A DNA stretch of 64,000 nucleotides from positions 19,251 through 83,250 of the forward strand of contig JTDE01001117.1 of assembly GCA_014338405.1 (NCBI GenBank). Direction: 5' to 3'. This DNA is from Paragonimus skrjabini miyazakii (lineage: Eukaryota > Platyhelminthes > Trematoda > Plagiorchiida > Troglotrematidae). The translations under genes and the position numbers were made by a program. Every line of letters starts with the position of its first letter. Positions within the stretch are counted from its first letter, which is position 1. The notes below the pieces were generated by a model. The model ran no database searches and was not told the origin of the DNA. It saw only the letters and a list, made by a program, of their open reading frames with translations. Of this stretch, positions 9,484 through 23,640 are shown piece by piece.

Positions 9484-12400
9484 GTATTGTGGCACCAAAT
9501 AGATTGAGAAATAGAGAGAAGTGGTGGTAATTCAAAGCAACGCGCGCGATTTTCACGGTGGTCCAAGTGTGTTTGTATAAAATTAATGACAATAATACTG
9601 TGTCTGAACTGACGCCAATTCTTTGCAGTTTCTTCTAGATACTGCAGTGTCAATTTAAAATGTCGAGAAGATTGATGTGCAAAACGAATACAAGCATTTA
9701 TAATCTCATTTCGAGATACTGACTGTAAGGTATACCCGGATAGATACACACACAATGAAACGTAGTAACAAACAGGTAGACAAATGTAGACCCAAAGAGA
9801 ATAGACATGTTTGGGCGTGGTTACCACGTGGGCAACACACAACAAACTGGGTGTGAGGAGTTAAGCATCTGTGTGCCTTCTGAACGAAAACCAACGGGTA
9901 TCATCCATATCAAACCATTTTTCAAACACTGAATTTTTAGGCCAAATTCTGTCAGCTGATGACCCGAAATTTAGTCGGCTGAAAACGCTGTATTTTGCAT
10001 TACAGATTGGCAAAAATGTTCGAAAATTCCCGAAGTAGATAGCACGAACACTGTTGGAAATCATCTTATGTCCGCAGATCTTCAGGTTCGTCAAACCGTA
10101 TTTATGTTACTGCTCTCTAACCTGTCGTTCCAGTTTAAACTTATTTCAGGTTTTGCGCTGCCAGCCAAAATAATGAGCGTGCTTAGCATCAATATTTGCT
10201 TCCCTTTTACTAGTTACGTTGACCCGGTCACCATAGGCTCAATCAAACAGGTCGAATTTTTTCACCTAGAATAGCCAGTACAGTGTTAGCACAACATGGT
10301 TGACCCGAAGGATTTCTTCAACAAGACTAATGTGTTATGGATGACCTAATGGATACAAGTCACTTCGTCGTGGGCAATGAATACTGGGCAAAGCCATGAG
10401 CATCACCGTTTACTGAAATAACATATCAAGGCTCTTGTAAAAATATGAACCAGGAGACACTTTGAGCAGTTCAAGAATCATTATTCAAATGGGTTTGTGT
10501 AAATGACTTTTTATTTTGTAGTTTATGGGAGTGGAATAACGGGTTTGAAATGTCACAAACAGCCGTAAGGGAAGGCAGAATAAACATGTTTGTTCATAGA
10601 CCGTGCTGTTGGTCAATTTGTGTAGAAAAAGTTTTTCACGGATTTTCACAACTCCAGAAAAATTAAGTTTTCAAAGACTGGCTCTGATTTTATAAGTAAC
10701 GTTTAATGAACCATATTTTGACTTTGGACAGTTAAGCACCCGTTACTGAATAAGCAGCAATAGTAGTCGTATTATGTAAAGGAAACGTCATTGATTGTGA
10801 GTTTTATCGAAATGAGAGAACTCCGTGCAATTTTCAGTTTTCAGATTCCCTCTTCTTCAGATTTGCACTGCTTTTACTGGTGAGTTTCCGTTGTAAATTG
10901 GACCGGTTCAGAATTATTGAGTAAACAAACTGTCCGTCGTTAAGTATAAACTAGTCTATCTTCAGTGAATGTGACTAAACTCATTCACGGACGTACATGT
11001 TAAGTTTGAGGCCACACCTATGAGCATTCTGACAACAGATTTCGTTTAAATCGACAGTATAACTTAACCGCCAAAGAAGAGTACAACTAAAGAGTTAGAG
11101 TTTTGAACCAAAGGAAATAAAATGTTGTCTGATTAACAGAAGTGAAACAGTGGTTACGTAAGACCAGTTGTGCTGCCATTGTATGGTTTCTGATATGCGG
11201 CTACATGAAATGAGCAGTTTTCAGTGGTTTGAATGGCAGATGCAAACTCTACCCAACAGTCAATGACCAAAATTTTCACTGTTAGCCGCATTACTGAAAA
11301 GACGCTTTTGAACTTCATTCAGGTAATCAGTGGTTCTATTGAGCTATAGGTGCTGCCAGTTATACTCAAATAGCGCGGACCATACTTTTACCACCTCGCT
11401 CGTTAGTCTCAAAATTGCAGTGTTTCCAAATGCAAGCTGGTGTATCACGTCGTTGGTACTATGATACCTTTACTTGTGTCATGTTAATTGAGAAAAAAGA
11501 AGTCGAACAAGTGTTAAATCAAATCCAGCCAATAGCTTATCATGTGCACCTCAGATGACGAATTTTCTATGATTACACAATGAATTTTCGGGTAGAGGAA
11601 GTTGGTTTCTCCATGATATATAATTTTACGTATGCCAAAAGTTATCAGAAATAACTTCAGGTGAGGGATGGCAGAAGAACGGGAGATATGGATCAGCACA
11701 GGTGCATGTACTACTAACCTGGTCTAAGGAATCGGAGTGATATGGAGTTGAAAGAGTGAGTAGACAGGTGATTCAATTTAGTAAACACATTAGATGCAAA
11801 CCACTTGCTGATTTTCAAGGAGAAAAGATACAGGCAATCATTGAGGAATACCTCAGTATTCAGAACACCATCCTGTTGATCTAGAGAAAAGCTTTGGATA
11901 TTTCGGTCAAAGAGCTGGCAAAACACTTACAAATCAATAAAAATGGTTAAACAGTGTGCATGCATCACGAGAAGTAGAGAGGAGTATTAGAAATGCCAAA
12001 AAAGTGACGTTAGACGTAAAACGACAAATAAATCCTTCGAATTTAAAGGAAGCATTTTTCTCGCGAAGACAACGTCCGTTTTGCACTTGTCAAAGTAGCA
12101 AAATACTCATTTGACTGTTATTTAAAAAGCTCATTTATATGGCACGCAGTTGACATAGGGGTCCTGAAATTCTCTGTGTTCATGATGGACAAGGAGAGCA
12201 TCAGAATACCCGGACGTGTTTTCCGATAAAAAGCGCTGATTGGACAGGATAGCCAGTTTAAATAAGCTGTGCACTGCGACAGATTAGGCTAAGATATTCA
12301 AACACCGGACTCCACAGAAAGCTTGGCCTTTAGATTTCCATGAAAAAATCATTCAAGAGCCAGCCTGCATATCAACTGCAGAAAAATAAAAAAAGATCGA

Positions 12401-12910
12401 ATAGAGTTGGGTCGTAAGATGAAAAACAGAAATGACAAACAATCAAGCGTGTGAATTCGAAAATGTTCAACCCACAATACCTCAGTAGGGTTATAATATA
12501 TCCAGTTAATTACCAAAACTTTATTTGCATCTTACATATTGACGGAAAAAGATTAAGGTGGATCGAAGGTATACCCTAAAAACGTTTTACTGAATCCACA
12601 GTCAAACATTATTTTCATGGGGAAAATATCGAAATCTGACGTTCGCCTTTCGCACATTTTTTCGGCTGTCTGAAAAATATATCACACTGCTGATGTACCA
12701 ATTTCGGTAATAGCCAGCGAGGGTCCTACACAAAAAAGATACGAGCAAAACGAAGTTAACGCAGTCTTGAGACGGCACCTTAAACAGCTATGGTATCAAA
12801 CACGACTGACTCCAGCTTTGATGTTTAATCTGCTCACTGTGATCAGAACGTTGTCTGCTGATGACCTTTATCCACTTTCTTCAGTCGTCCATCCAATAAC
12901 AGTCAGTTAT
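9484..12910. other. Gene-free DNA with one long minus-strand frame
   Basis: A minus-strand open frame of 138 codons ends inside the hammerhead-repeat fragment at 9.42-9.48 kb. It has no recognisable domain and is probably chance. No RNA gene or repeat could be supported in the remainder. Confidence 0.4.
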
Positions 12911-13113
12911 TTCAAACTTGAACGCCATCCACAATCAATCGCAGCCTTCGCATTCAGATAAACATTTCGGCTAGATCACTTCGAAAGGAAGCACTATACT
13001 CGAATTTCCCTTCTAGTAGAGCTAATCAGTAGTGCATTTTCTTGTCCGGATTGGAGTTTGCAGACTGACCCTCGTGGTTATGAGGCTAGCATGTTAACAA
13101 CAACGCCAGCAAC
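12911..13113 (-). mobile_element. Hammerhead-repeat, near full length (copy 4)
   Basis: This is the most complete copy. On the minus strand it runs from TGCTGGCGTTG through TAACATGCTAGCCTC, ACGAGGGTCAG and CCGGACAAGAAAATGCACTA. It continues through the hammerhead (12,991-13,035), CTAGCCGAAATG and ATCTGAATGCG to the terminal TTCAAGTTTGAA. The ribozyme is dead by sequence: core position G8 is T (CTGATTA), stem II is broken, and the cleavage triplet is GTA. Stem I could be bipartite, pairing GCACTA with TAGTGC and then GAAA with TTTC across a small internal loop. The length, about 200 bp, serves as a reference for the family. Confidence 0.8.
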
Positions 13114-16100
13114 ATCACCATGGGCATGGCCAACTAATCAAGTCCAAATGCTTAACCACAACCTCGTATGAATAGTGTTCAGCTTGCTTGATCATTTCGA
13201 AAGGAGAATGAACAAAATCGCTCTGTTCTTTTACTTATTCACAACGTGCTCAGTTGGCTCAATGTAATCCTGTAATCTTCTACATGGGTTAGAAGTCAGA
13301 AGACTCTTGTGTCTGTGGCGTAGCGCAATATCCGTAGTTTGACAACACTGGGTAGTTTAAGCAGAAGAAAATAAATAACGGAGCAATAAGCTGGATCTTC
13401 GCGGGACGTGGCCGTTGATAGGGAACCACTTTGATAATTGTTCACTGACCTTAACGTTAAACCTACAGTGAGTTAAATAAGTGAGAAGGCAAAAAATTAC
13501 AACATTTACTGCTGAATCGTCGTGATATAAATTCCGATCAGAAGTGTGGGTGACTACAAAGATAAATTCATGTGATACAATGATATATTTTATCCTATTA
13601 CATAATCATTGCTAACTACTCGATGCAGCGACGATTACAGGTATGACAAGTAGACAACGGTAAGCTAGTACGAATTGAAGAAATTTGATTGATCCAACCG
13701 GATATGCTGAACACTACTATTCTTCAGAGGACAGCGTAACCTGTATATCATGCAGACATTTACTGCTTAGTTTTCTGCGCTCAGTAGATTGAAAGGTAAA
13801 AACGAAACCCAGTTGTTTCACGTAGTAACCTTTCACGTATATAACTCAGCTGGAACTAAAAAGTTTAGTTTAATAATGTAACGCAGTCTCACTTCCTGAC
13901 CATAGAACATGTTCACCCGGGCAAACCACTGATCCGTCTTAAAGTCCTCCACTAGGTGAATATGGAATAGTTTCCCAGTCGATTTGGTTTCAACAGAAGG
14001 AAACATTGAAAACATGGATACGAGGAAATCTATCAGAACCGTGTTGGCTTTGGTCACTCTCGTTCCCGTTTTCCGGCGGAAACAGTTATAACTGAAAGAT
14101 CTTACTGACATTTATCGATTCTGCTATCAGATTGATGACATAGCAGAGAATTGGAATATCGTACCGATTACTAGTCATTTTAATTTTATCCGCTTCCTAA
14201 GTTAAATTGGTGCAGGTGTATCGAATATATGAGATTTCATACAGTGGATATATCAATGATCATCCCAACTTTGTGAACTTCACTACGCTTACCGAGCATG
14301 TAGGACAGTTTACAGACTTCTAAGATGTCTCATGATTCGACAAGTTCCCCTTGTCTGAGAGTACATTTGTGGACCCTGGCATTTTAGCAGGCACTGTAAC
14401 AAATAATTTCATGGTGCGCTATTCTTCTCGGGCAGAATCTGACAATTATCACTCCGGCATACTGCGACAGGCACCTGTGCTATCGAGAATAGTTTCACCA
14501 CGACTGCCCCCTTGACCTAATCCGACCTGGTTAAATCTTGCACAGGGGCCGGTAACCTAGGCTGACTAATAGGTTCTGCCCACCGCCCAGTTAACAGGCG
14601 GTCCAAATATAAATTGGTATCAATGTCTTGTCAACCACGATTATCAAAAGTGGAATACTTCGAAAACTGGTTACGTAGCTGGCTTGTTATTACTCCGTCG
14701 GTTGACACGTTGCAGCTATTTTCATTCGAGTAGTCACCCAATGGTGACAACGCGCCTAGTGCATACCATCAATTTGTTTCATTTTTTAACTCATGAGTTG
14801 ATCGATAATTCTACAAAACAACTATCACATGCAAGTTGCTATGGTTATGTTACACTTATTTTTATTAGTAGATGAAGTGATTGTTATTTCACTCACTGGT
14901 GTTCTACCTTAGTCCAAAGGAAAAACACTGACGTGTTATCCTGATAGACGAGAAAGAGTTTTACTGGCTATCAGTACAAACAAAGATTTTGCAGTGGAAT
15001 AATTTAGTTTATCCTTTTACATTGAAGTAGTGCAGATAAAATACTTTTTGACGAGACATCGGTTATCGCATCACTCTCGAATTTCAATAAAAATGGGGTT
15101 ATTTGATTTAACTAGGAAGTTTGTTTTGAAGAAAGACTGTACTCGCTGATAGGGTTTGGACCTAAATGAAGCGCGACATGCCAGACTTTAAGTCTAAATA
15201 TTATGTGGTTATATGACTTCATCTGCCACAATTATACTGAAAAGTAGGCTCACTCGCGAACTTCCCATTTTTGACTCAGATATTTAGAACCAGTTTGTTT
15301 CAATTACTGAGTGAGCACTTGAAAATCGTGCAGTCACATTTTAACTAAAGCATTCAATGCGTCAGAGTGGTTAATCATTGTTAATTGCGGGCAGGTTGTT
15401 GATACTAGATCCATGATGTTACTTGCTTGTAGTGGCCAGCTAGTTCACTGAAACTCAGTGGCCTGAAACTTCGTGAAAAATAGTCCGCGATAATGGAGCT
15501 CATGATAAAAATCGTTGCATTGGCTCAAACTCATGTGATGAGACAGTTTATAGTTATACATAGAATAACATTATTGTTTACGGGGGGGTTTCTACGGTGG
15601 TCATTGGTCGGGCAAAATATTTGTGCCACTGACGAGCAAATGGTTGATGTTTTCCTGGTAAACGTGCCGGTGCCTTCATGAAAGTAAGTATAAGTTATTA
15701 TATTTAGCTTTATAGACAAATGCTCTAACTATCTACTAGAAAACTTTTGAAAAAGTGTAATTCAAATATTACTATTAACCAGGTGATGCGCTGAGTAAGT
15801 CTGATTTTTGCCAGTTAAGTCTGTGAAAGTCCATGTTACTTCCTATGTAAGTTTTATTGAAGTTATACTTGACTCTCTTTTGCTGCTCATAATGTCCACA
15901 CAAACATACTCAAAATTAAACTCTACACAACCTGTCTAAAAATTCTGTACGTTTTATGAAAACAGTGATCAATATTGAGTGTAATTGAAATTTGAGTTGG
16001 TTGCTTTTTTATTCTTTTGATCACTCCCTGTAACCACTTTAAGGCTGGGTAATTACACTGTCCGCATAAAGCTCACGCAACATTTTGATCTTTTCCAGCG

Positions 16101-17751
16101 GTGAACACACTATAATTTATCGTACTATATGATGGATGGAAAAAATGAAGCTATTGATAGGTAATTGCGAAATTCTATTAGTTATTAATGTATTCTTGTG
16201 TGCAAGAACAAAAAGACAACTTTATTGAACGAGTTTACTGATTTTCTCACGCAGAGCTTTTGAACGTTTTCCAATTTGATTTTTGATTTAAGTTTGTTAG
16301 AATGAAGTTATGTTTAGAAAAGAACGATGCTCGTTAAATAATTGAGTAAATGTAGAATTAAGCATAATGTAACCAAAAGTGTCATTAGTATGTACCAACA
16401 CATTTATTTCAGCTCTGCTATATTGATTTAGTCATATATTCTTTTTGTACGACACTAATACCAGGATGAAGAGTAAACCGAAGTTCAGTTTTTACATCTT
16501 AAAACAGTAATACGTATTGTTACGGACAAACGCTTACAACTTCATAAAGGAACACAAATCAACCATTTAGTGTGCGTTCATCTAGTTTTAAAATATATTG
16601 GGCATTGAATAATAAATGTTCTAACGCTAGTTGAGTGAAAAATAACTGAACATAGTTTAAGAATATGAGTTTGCAAAACCTGCCGCAAAATTTAAAGTAA
16701 CGAACAAAAAAATGTTATCTCCTGATGTATCGTGACTATTTACTGAAGTTCTTCTGATTGAAAGCGTAGCGCTCAAGTGTCATTACATCATAGGTACTAA
16801 GTGAACGTCGGACTCTCTGTAGACGACCATGGTAGATCAATATTGGTCTGTGCTCTTAACACCCATTTTTGGTTTAGCTGAAAACCCTATCGACAAACTG
16901 ATAGGTTATGGTATAGGTTGTCAGTTAGGTCCGCCGATTGTTAAAGCTTTCATACGCATAAGGACATTGTAATAAACATTTAACAGAAATAGGCTATTAT
17001 ATTGATTAGGTGAGTAATCGATACTACACAATTAATTGGCTAGAAGATAGATATAAGCAGTCAATAGTTCTTAACAAGGCTGATAACAACAGTAACCTTC
17101 CCCTAGAAGGGGACAGTAATGAGTTAATGTAATTTTCTGACATAGCGATGACATACAGATTAAATGAATCTTTACAACCGGGTGCGTTTCAGAACAAAGT
17201 TTTAGATGGCTAACACTTACAATTTTACAGATGTATTCAAATGAGTCCTTACCGCTGTCTTGTGCTTTGCCTGGCAAGGTCAAAATTGATTTATATAGAT
17301 TGCACAATGAAAGCAAAATTAGGGACGCTATGAAAAACTAATAATCTCCATTTCCACCCTGACAAATTTAGCAACAACAGGATTTACAAGTGAGAGTCGC
17401 AGCCCTTATTTGACGCTGTGAGTGAATTAAAATTCTGCTTGGGACTGCTATCCAAATGGAGCTCTACGATGGAGTTGACGGTTATTAATTAAAATACTGT
17501 AGCATAAAAGTTGTTTTCCATAACAGTTAGACCTCATTGATGAATGTGTTTCCTAGAAACCTTAGCTTCGTTCCTAATCATTATTTCAATTTTGTGTTGG
17601 ATTTTCAATTATTGCAGATCCCCAAAATATTAAGGAGATGCCGAACGGACTACTAAGGATGGCATTCTTCACAGTTTGTTGCACTCTCACATGGGGTACC
17701 CCTTAATAAGAAAGAGGTATCATTTAACGGGAGCTCAGAAATCCTGAAGAT
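13114..17751. other. Gene-free AT-rich DNA
   Basis: The longest open frame is a 92-codon minus-strand frame at 13,833-14,111 with no recognisable domain. A patch at about 14.4-14.6 kb is less AT-rich than its surroundings. No gene or repeat family could be supported. Confidence 0.5.
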
Positions 17752-17878
17752 GGCACCACACTCGAGTTATGCCTTCATCAGAACTCATCAGTAATTCATG
17801 TTTATACTGGGAATGAATTTTACACCCAGGTCCTCGTGCTTGTGGGACCAGCGTGTTAGCCACAACGCCGGCAACTTC
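17752..17878 (-). mobile_element. Hammerhead-repeat, 5' part (copy 5)
   Basis: On the minus strand this reads CGGCGTTGTGGCTAACACGC, then CACAAGCACGAGG, then a hammerhead remnant (GAATTA, CTGATGAG, ACTCGAGTG). The GAAA element has become ATAA and the cleavage C has become G, so it is inactive. The 3' half of the repeat is not recognisable beyond about 17,745. Confidence 0.65.
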
Positions 17879-19831
17879 ACAAAGTTATCGGCTAGATTTA
17901 TTTATATAGTCAACATACTATGTAGGTTTATTTTTTCAGTTTCTTTTACCTAACGGTAGCATGAAACGTTACAGACGTTACCAAATGAAATCATTTTTGA
18001 ACTTCCATACTGCGTTGTATGTTTTAGCACGATATATGCATTTCCGACAGATTTTACTTGGAATGTCATCTGACACCTGTTATAAAACGTTCATATGGTG
18101 ATTCCATTGATAACGGAAAGAAATTTAAATCCATATCAACATTATTTCAAAATATTCATACATCCGATGAACCTGAAAATAAATGCTCAATTAATGGAAA
18201 AGAAATAAAAAGTAATTGATGAATGCATCTCACACAGTTTGTCCTTTAGCAGAGCACTGAATGACGCTCCAGTCAGGTCGCTACCAAATATATTAGGACC
18301 ACACACTGTAGAAAGTATGGTGCATACCTAGTATTTTGCGTGAAAAGCATTTTACACAAACCAAACACACTGAAGGGTTGCCCACTTTTCTATTGATATT
18401 TAATAAATGAGAATGATGTATGTAACATATTAAGACAGCCTAATAAGATAAATTCGGTGGCGTGACTATGCTAGTATTCGTCCAGCCGTCAAAAAATCCT
18501 TCACCTCAGTTATGTGTAAAGCATGCATGAAAACGTTACACTGGTGTAGACATACGCAATTAGCTTGTCAAACATACATATGAGTAGGCTTACCATAAAA
18601 TCGTTTGTTAACAGGTCTAGATTATTTTGGCTTGTTGTTCCTCTGAATCGCTGCTTTATATATTAGGACATTCAGCGTGTTATCGTGCAGTGCGTCTGTG
18701 TACTTCTCAACGTGATTATCCATATTTACTTTTAACGGAAACAAATGATTACCATCAACCGTTTTTGGTTTCGCCACGGAATCATTCATTGAATTAACTC
18801 ACCATTGCGAAAACCATAGCCTACAGTTGACAGCTGCTAAACACCATAGTCATGAACTCTTTGATTATGTCAGGTAGGCCCCTTCAATAATGGTGTGAAA
18901 AGTGGTATCCTGCAATGAAATTACAAACTGCTGTACTGAGGTATATGGTTTGATACAGACAACTATTCATTAATCTTTGGATTACAAAACAGCAGACAAT
19001 ATGCCACTCTCTCAATCTCAGGAGAATACTAAAAACGTAACAATGACTTCATGCAACGAAAACTAGCAGACGGGGATGTTTTTCACTAGACACCCCGTTG
19101 AGCGATTACCGACTGTTCTGAAAACATTGAGTGGTACGTGGTAAAAAATGCTCATTGTCTTCGACGAACAAACTAAACCATTCAACACATCGATGAATGA
19201 CAAGGGCTGTCCCAAGATTTGGCAAATGATAAAAAGGTTTGATAAATGAAATCCTTCTGCCTAGAAACTTGTTGTTTTTGAAGGACCGAATAATAATTTC
19301 GACGGGGCGACGACATTTTTTCAACTCCCAAAAGGTTCTCTTTTTCCGTTAATTCATTTACCTCAGTTACGAGCTCAGGTTTCTTGGATCACCTTTTTGC
19401 TGGCGTACAGCAAAGTAAACAAACCTGGCGGCTTATCACCGACCGTTTTCAGGGAATGTGAGGAGATTTACCGTCAACTTCAGCTTAGTTGTACACATGG
19501 TGTTTCACACATCACTAACTTGCTAATTGCTGCAAGACAGCGCGCTACCCACTAATCTCTTGAGAGGAATAGACAAAAGGTTTGTTGACTACAATCACGA
19601 CCGTAGAACTGAAAGCTCAAGAGAAGCATTTTCGCACTCAAATGGTTGCTCTAGTGAACCGTGATTAATTCGCTTACCATCGCTTACGCTGAAAACTGTA
19701 AAACCTGGCTGATTCACTCCATTCTGTCAACTTCTGGTAAAAAAATCTCTAACACTTTCTATGTTTTTTAAACTAAGGAACTACGAATGGAAGAGGTTGC
19801 ATAAAAACTACTATAAATTATAAAATAGTCC
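17879..19831. other. Gene-free DNA
   Basis: I see no exon, RNA gene or named repeat here. Confidence 0.5.
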
Positions 19832-20120
19832 GTGATTCGGACTCCAATCCTTCATTTTGTACGCGATTTTCTCACGAACGTGAAAGAAATTCTCCAAGTT
19901 AGTGATCAGGATATTGCCAGCCATTACCGACTCTGGTATTTTACAAGGCGCAAGTATCTCACCACTTCCACCTCACGTTGTGTCGCACGCATACCTGCTC
20001 ACGATCACAGTTCTGTCTTGCCCAATACGCTGGTTATATGATGTTTTACTCAGACATGCGAATCGATTCTCTTATCCTGCCTTACACAGCCGTATGTTCG
20101 ATTCATCAGGTTGGTAAAAG
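19832..20120 (+). pseudogene. LINE (CR1-like) reverse transcriptase fragment
   Basis: A reading frame contains TDSGILQGASISPLP starting near 19,929. It matches the RT motif SGVRQGCPLSP found in CR1/RTE-type LINEs, which are abundant in flukes. About 30 residues further on, in another frame, QYAGYMMFYSDM (from about 20,023) resembles the catalytic EYADDIVLFSDD with the DD lost. The order fits a LINE RT, but the spacing is shorter than usual and there are frameshifts, so it is a dead, deleted fragment. All three plus-strand frames happen to be open over part of this stretch. Confidence 0.45.
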
Positions 20121-20250
20121 TGCTGAAGTCTATCCACTGACACATTCGAGTGCGATTATTTATTTTCTACTCTTACAAAGGAAGTTTGTTTTGAGAAACC
20201 TTATTGTACCTCCAGCTGAAGTTCCGCCAATCATCCGCGAATTAATTTGA

Positions 20251-23200
20251 GTAGCAACATGGCATGATCACTTTGTTTTACCGTTTCACCAAAACTAGAA
20301 GGCTTTCTCTTTTTTGAGGAGGTTAACTTCTGTAGTCCAGATCACTTAATAAATGTGTGCGGGCTCCTCCATTGTACACACTGTTCGTAACTTGTCCTTC
20401 GTGGTTTGTTGTCGATGAATGTTTTACCATTTACTAGACCTTTAGAGCCTCCATCACATTGTAGTAACAGCTCCATAAATGCATTTTTGATTGTATTATC
20501 CTTTGTTATGTACAACACTTTTGCAGCAAACTTCCAGTCTGGTACTGCTCACTTGCTTTATTCGGTTCGTTAGAAATATGTTTCTGTATCTGCAGCAAGA
20601 TCTTAACACTAAGCTGTTTCTGCATTTTTTCTGTTATCCCTTATTCAGCTCGAATTCGGCACAACCTCAGCAGTCTCATTTTTCAATTAGCGAGTAACCA
20701 GGATAGGTCATTCTTTCAGTTAACACCGAGTTTGATTGTTTTGACAATTTTCCCTCAGGTTTTTAGTGATTACTGTTACTAGTATAACACGAATTAAGTC
20801 TGCCAAGCTTGCTGTTATTCGTTCGCTGAAGTTGCGTAGATGTCAAAATCAAAAATTCACCTTTCAGATAGCATGAAGTACACTACTGACTCTGTTCGCA
20901 TTGATTGCTGGATTGGCCCAATGGACTGTAGAAAGCAATCAAAACTGTGGTTTTATATTATATAAATTAATTTATAGAGCTTAGATTTAGCAACCACGTT
21001 CTCTCTAAACAACATTAAACAGGTATTGATTTAATTGCCTGTAAAAAAAGGCTGAGAATCAATAAGGAGATAAGCTGAGGGGAAAATTAAGCGCTGATGA
21101 AAATTACTTCAGAACTCTGAATGAACAAAGGCTCAATACGTCACCATTTCCAATGAATTGTTTGCATGACCATTTCTTTAAATTTGATCATGCACTGAAT
21201 GCCCAAAAAGTGGACATATAATTCAAATTGCGTTCTCGATTGGACAATTTGCAAATGTTCTGTAACACTGCTGACGGGTTGAGTGTGTTGCTATGGCAGA
21301 ACGACAACTGATGTTTCGAATCTTCCAACATGTGTACTTAGAGTACAGGTCCTCTAAACTACTTACACTTCCAGAAAAGCCAAGATCAGGTACGCTGCGT
21401 TCGATAAAACTGGTAACGCATGAATAACCCGTTGTAGATATGGCGGTTGCGCTGCTTTGTTTGAACATAACTGTATGTTTGGAAGGACTCCACCGTACTG
21501 GAGAAGGCAAGCTGGCTTTCAGCACACAGCCCCTTAGAAACAGGTTTATGTGGGAATTGATTTATACTCATTCAAATTAATGTGCGTTCCTCCACATGCA
21601 CGAGATGAATGTTCACTCACACAAGTTACAGAAAATTTGTTTCTATTTTTGTTGCATATATATGAGCATAGCCGTTCGGTCACTCAGCATTATCCACCAG
21701 ACACGTCAGTCCGTCTGATTCACAGCTCGAACAGGCTAAGAACAACTGACGGATAAGTGCGGAACCGTGTACTAAGCGACCAATAGGCATTCATCTGTAC
21801 ATAGCCAAAACAGTATTGTCGTTCCATGTGTTTACATTGTACAGTCGGGTGTAACTATTTGTTTATTGAGGCTATGGTAATCACTCGACATAAGCTTCCC
21901 TTGTGTATCCAAAAGGACTCAACACTTACATTACATTTGTCTTAATTTTTCTAACCAGAGTCAGTGAAACTTTAAAAAGCCATTGGTTCATATTCCTTTG
22001 TTCTCAGTTAACTGCTAGTTCATAGATTTTAGTTGCTACACAATTGTGTTTGAAAAAATGTGCAGAAAATGTTTTCCTCTAGCAAACCTCATGTTTTCTT
22101 TGTGCTATTCACCTGAAATCAGGCTAGGACACGGAAAACACGCGGAGAAACGACTATTTCTTATCGGGAAGTGGAGTGGAACAGTACGCTTATGAGAACT
22201 TTAAGATGAACGATTCAAGTGTGGCGCAAAATTACCTAATGAACAGGGCGATGTTCATTAGCTCAAGGTATGGTTTTTGTCCGGTGTACTTAGAGAAGTA
22301 AGTTGGGCGGTCTTGTTCCCATCGTCACTGTGTTGAATCACAGAAAATTATCAAAAAACAATTAACCTATTAATTATCCCACCAGAATTACTAAAAGTAC
22401 ATTTTTGTAACTCTCAGGTTCAATAAATTGACTTTGCACTAACATTCGTCATGCCACAGTGACTGTCTACGCCAGCCCAGTGGAACATTTGCATATGCAC
22501 GCATTGAGCACATACGGATTATACTGACTAAGTGGCTTGAGGAACTAAGGAATTATTGGTCTTGTCTCATGTGATATCGATACATGTCGTAGAAAACCAA
22601 CAGGGTGCAATTAACCTTCAGTGAAAAAAGCTTCATCAGTTGTAAACCAGTTAATTAATCGGGTGCAAGAAAAACGAAAATAATTACATTGTAGCACAAC
22701 TGCTCATTGAATGAATGCGTTGAAGCCCACCACATGAAAAAATCACCATACTTTTGTAGGCTTTGTCTAAATCCATCAGTTAATGAATAACAGATATCCA
22801 GCAAAAGAACCTAGGCAAATGTATAGGAAAAGCCAGACATGATAACATGTCTGATTCATTCGGGCTAAGAGCTGCTAACTGCAGAATTTTTGTGTTTGAT
22901 AAACAAGAAGATCTTCTTTGGGTCCTCAGTATCATAGTTCACTTTCCATTTTCAATCTGGTATATAAATTGCGAGATATACACAGTGTCTGCCTAATAGT
23001 ACACCGAGTAGAAACGTATTTTGGAATCGATACCCGTTTGCAGTCAGATATTACCATTTCCAAGAATAACTTGAAAAATTTGTAATTCTCGTCACGCGTC
23101 ACACGATAACGCATTACTAACAAAGGAGACGAATAGTAACAGGTGCGTCACACGTCTTCCTCTTCCTAGCGGGTAAACGCCAACAATGTCACGAATTAAT

Positions 23201-23640
23201 CGAACGGTGTTGTACAAGTAGGTGAATCAATTCAATGACCCAAGCAGTCTACCGGCTACAAATAACGTGAAAATAGGACCGCCGATGACTTGAAATAGTA
23301 GTTCGCATTTTGATAATCAGCGCATTTGATACAGACCAGCTCAACTATTCACCTCTAGCCGATATGATTTACATTCCAAACCGAGAGATTTGATGTTGTA
23401 GTATCATATGAATACCTCATCAACCAGTTCATTACCGAGGGGAAAATCTCCAAAGCAAGCACATCTTCTAAAATGTTGTCCATGGTAACACCAAAAGAGA
23501 GGAGAAGAATCTGTTTCTTTGAGAAAAGCTACTTGAATGTAGAATCAATGAAAATGATTAATGTAAACCCTCACATTGCTTTCAAGCATAACAGAGGTGT
23601 GCGTTTTTGAATCACTTCTGTGAACAAGAACGCTTCTGAG
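20251..23640. other. Mostly gene-free DNA
   Basis: Apart from the weak exon candidate listed separately (21,367-21,532), nothing could be recognised. A T-rich plus-strand open frame at 20.5-20.7 kb looks like composition rather than coding. Confidence 0.45.
21367..21532 (-). CDS. Possible internal exon, unknown protein
   Basis: On the minus strand a TTTCTAAG acceptor at 21,533-21,540 opens a 166-nt stretch that ends at a strong GTAAGT donor (21,361-21,366). It reads in one frame as a Ser/Thr-rich 55-residue segment that includes PSPVRWSPSKHTVMF. A second frame is also partly open, I recognise no domain, and no partner exons were found. It is listed only because both splice signals bracket an open frame. 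Confidence 0.2.

Noticed and set aside
9429..9845. 138-codon minus-strand open frame with a TTACAG acceptor-like site inside
   Set aside because: It runs into a hammerhead-repeat fragment and has no recognisable domain or convincing donor.
13833..14111. 92-codon minus-strand open frame
   Set aside because: No family resemblance and no clear splice signals at its edges.
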